64,000 bases of DNA. It comes from Schistocephalus solidus. Lineage: Eukaryota > Platyhelminthes > Cestoda > Diphyllobothriidea > Diphyllobothriidae. The position numbers and the translations under genes were made by a program. Below, one piece after another: positions 63,519 through 64,000 of this stretch. Every line of letters begins with the position of its first letter. Position 1 is the first letter of the stretch. The stretch is from the NCBI GenBank assembly GCA_017591395.1, contig WEDG01001492.1, positions 1 to 64,000 on the forward strand, given 5' to 3'. Under the pieces are notes generated by a model, which was not told the DNA's origin, searched no databases, and saw nothing but the letters and a program-made list of their open reading frames with translations.

Positions 63519-64000
63519 GTAAGTCTTCTTGGCTTCTTGTCCACGGTGCTAAAGTTTTTCTACCAGTGCGAACGCAACCGGTAATTGGCGCGATTTGATA
63601 AAGTTAGTGAACATTACCACCGGCAAGTCCTCATTCGTGCGACAACACACAAGGACGCATTAAGTTGACTGGGTTGCCTACCCGAGGCCAGAAGATTCGG
63701 GGGTGGTCCAGCGCTGACTATACTCAAGCTTTGTCCTTGTGGTTCGAATCCCACAGAGGAAGTTCATTTTTTCACAAGTGGGTCTACGTAATAAAACCCA
63801 TCAAAAACGCTTTAATTACAACGGTTCGGCAGAAGGACAATGTTCTGGGCATTGGCTGCGCGTATAGCTACGTCAAGTCTCCTTAGAGATCAGAGAGGAG
63901 GTTTGAGACCCTATCAGTGTGACACTGAAATGCCCATGAGAATTGAAGAACTTTTTTGTTCACATGCTGCATAAATGAGCTGGACGGATGTGTGAAAGTA
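63519..64000. other. Unassigned; contains a B-box-like string
   Basis: If the exon at 63403-63518 is real this is intron. 'tgtggttcgaatcccaca' at 63736-63753 resembles a tRNA T arm with a B box, but no convincing A box or acceptor stem accompanies it. Confidence 0.4.

Noticed and set aside
63730..63760. tRNA gene near the right end
   Set aside because: The string ggttcgaatccc is a B box, but the T loop has an extra base, the A box is poor and no acceptor stem pairs.

Overview
The window looks like repeat-rich nuclear DNA of a flatworm (Platyhelminthes), with a tapeworm of the diphyllobothriid type as a tentative guess. Four things point that way: many CR1/jockey-like LINE fragments, CsRn1-like Ty3/Gypsy elements, an RTE-like element whose degraded C-terminal part carries a zinc-finger relic followed by a Pro/Thr-rich tail, and a host gene with 33-51 nt mini-introns. 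Only one intact host gene was found. Most of the sequence is mobile elements nested in one another.

Layout. 1-5.3 kb holds two minus-strand copies of one LINE (called LINE-A here), offset by about 4.7 kb, with a LINE-B fragment nested in the first. 5.3-9.3 kb is sparse decayed sequence. 9.35-14.47 kb is a tandem array of about sixteen 306-bp units, each with a tRNA-like A box and B box, arranged in a higher-order pattern. 14.47-18.75 kb is a third LINE-A copy inserted in that array. 18.8-22.3 kb is a LINE-B copy split by a LINE-C fragment, followed by a decayed LINE ORF1 (22.3-23.7 kb). 25.5-26.6 kb is a solo LTR broken by a LINE-F 3' end. 26.8-28.4 kb is a foldback-like palindrome merging into an 89-bp tandem repeat. 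28.9-30.9 kb holds exon-like open stretches of an unrecognised minus-strand gene. 31.2-33.8 kb is a LINE-F copy.

33.8-44.6 kb is one Gypsy element (Gypsy-2, minus strand) whose integrase is split by a 5.8-kb stack of four LINEs (G, F, B, H). A second Gypsy (Gypsy-1, 44.6-50.6 kb) sits in the 5' LTR of Gypsy-2 and itself contains LINE-F and LINE-B fragments. 52.4-55.1 kb is a nine-exon aldo-keto reductase gene that reads without a break (317 aa). 56.6-60.7 kb is a degraded RTE-type LINE interrupted by a Penelope-like element with a GIY-YIG relic and inverted terminal repeats. 60.7-64 kb is mostly unassigned, with one good exon-like stretch near the end.

The most striking signal is an RNA fold on the sense strand of the 3' UTR of both LINE-F and LINE-A. 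Two stems flank facing runs of 6-9 U, and a third stem-loop sits on top. The design resembles ENE elements, which clamp poly(A) in a triple helix. It occurs in at least four copies with different stem sequences. Element names (A-H, Gypsy-1/2) are local labels, and all homology calls come from reading motifs, not from database searches.
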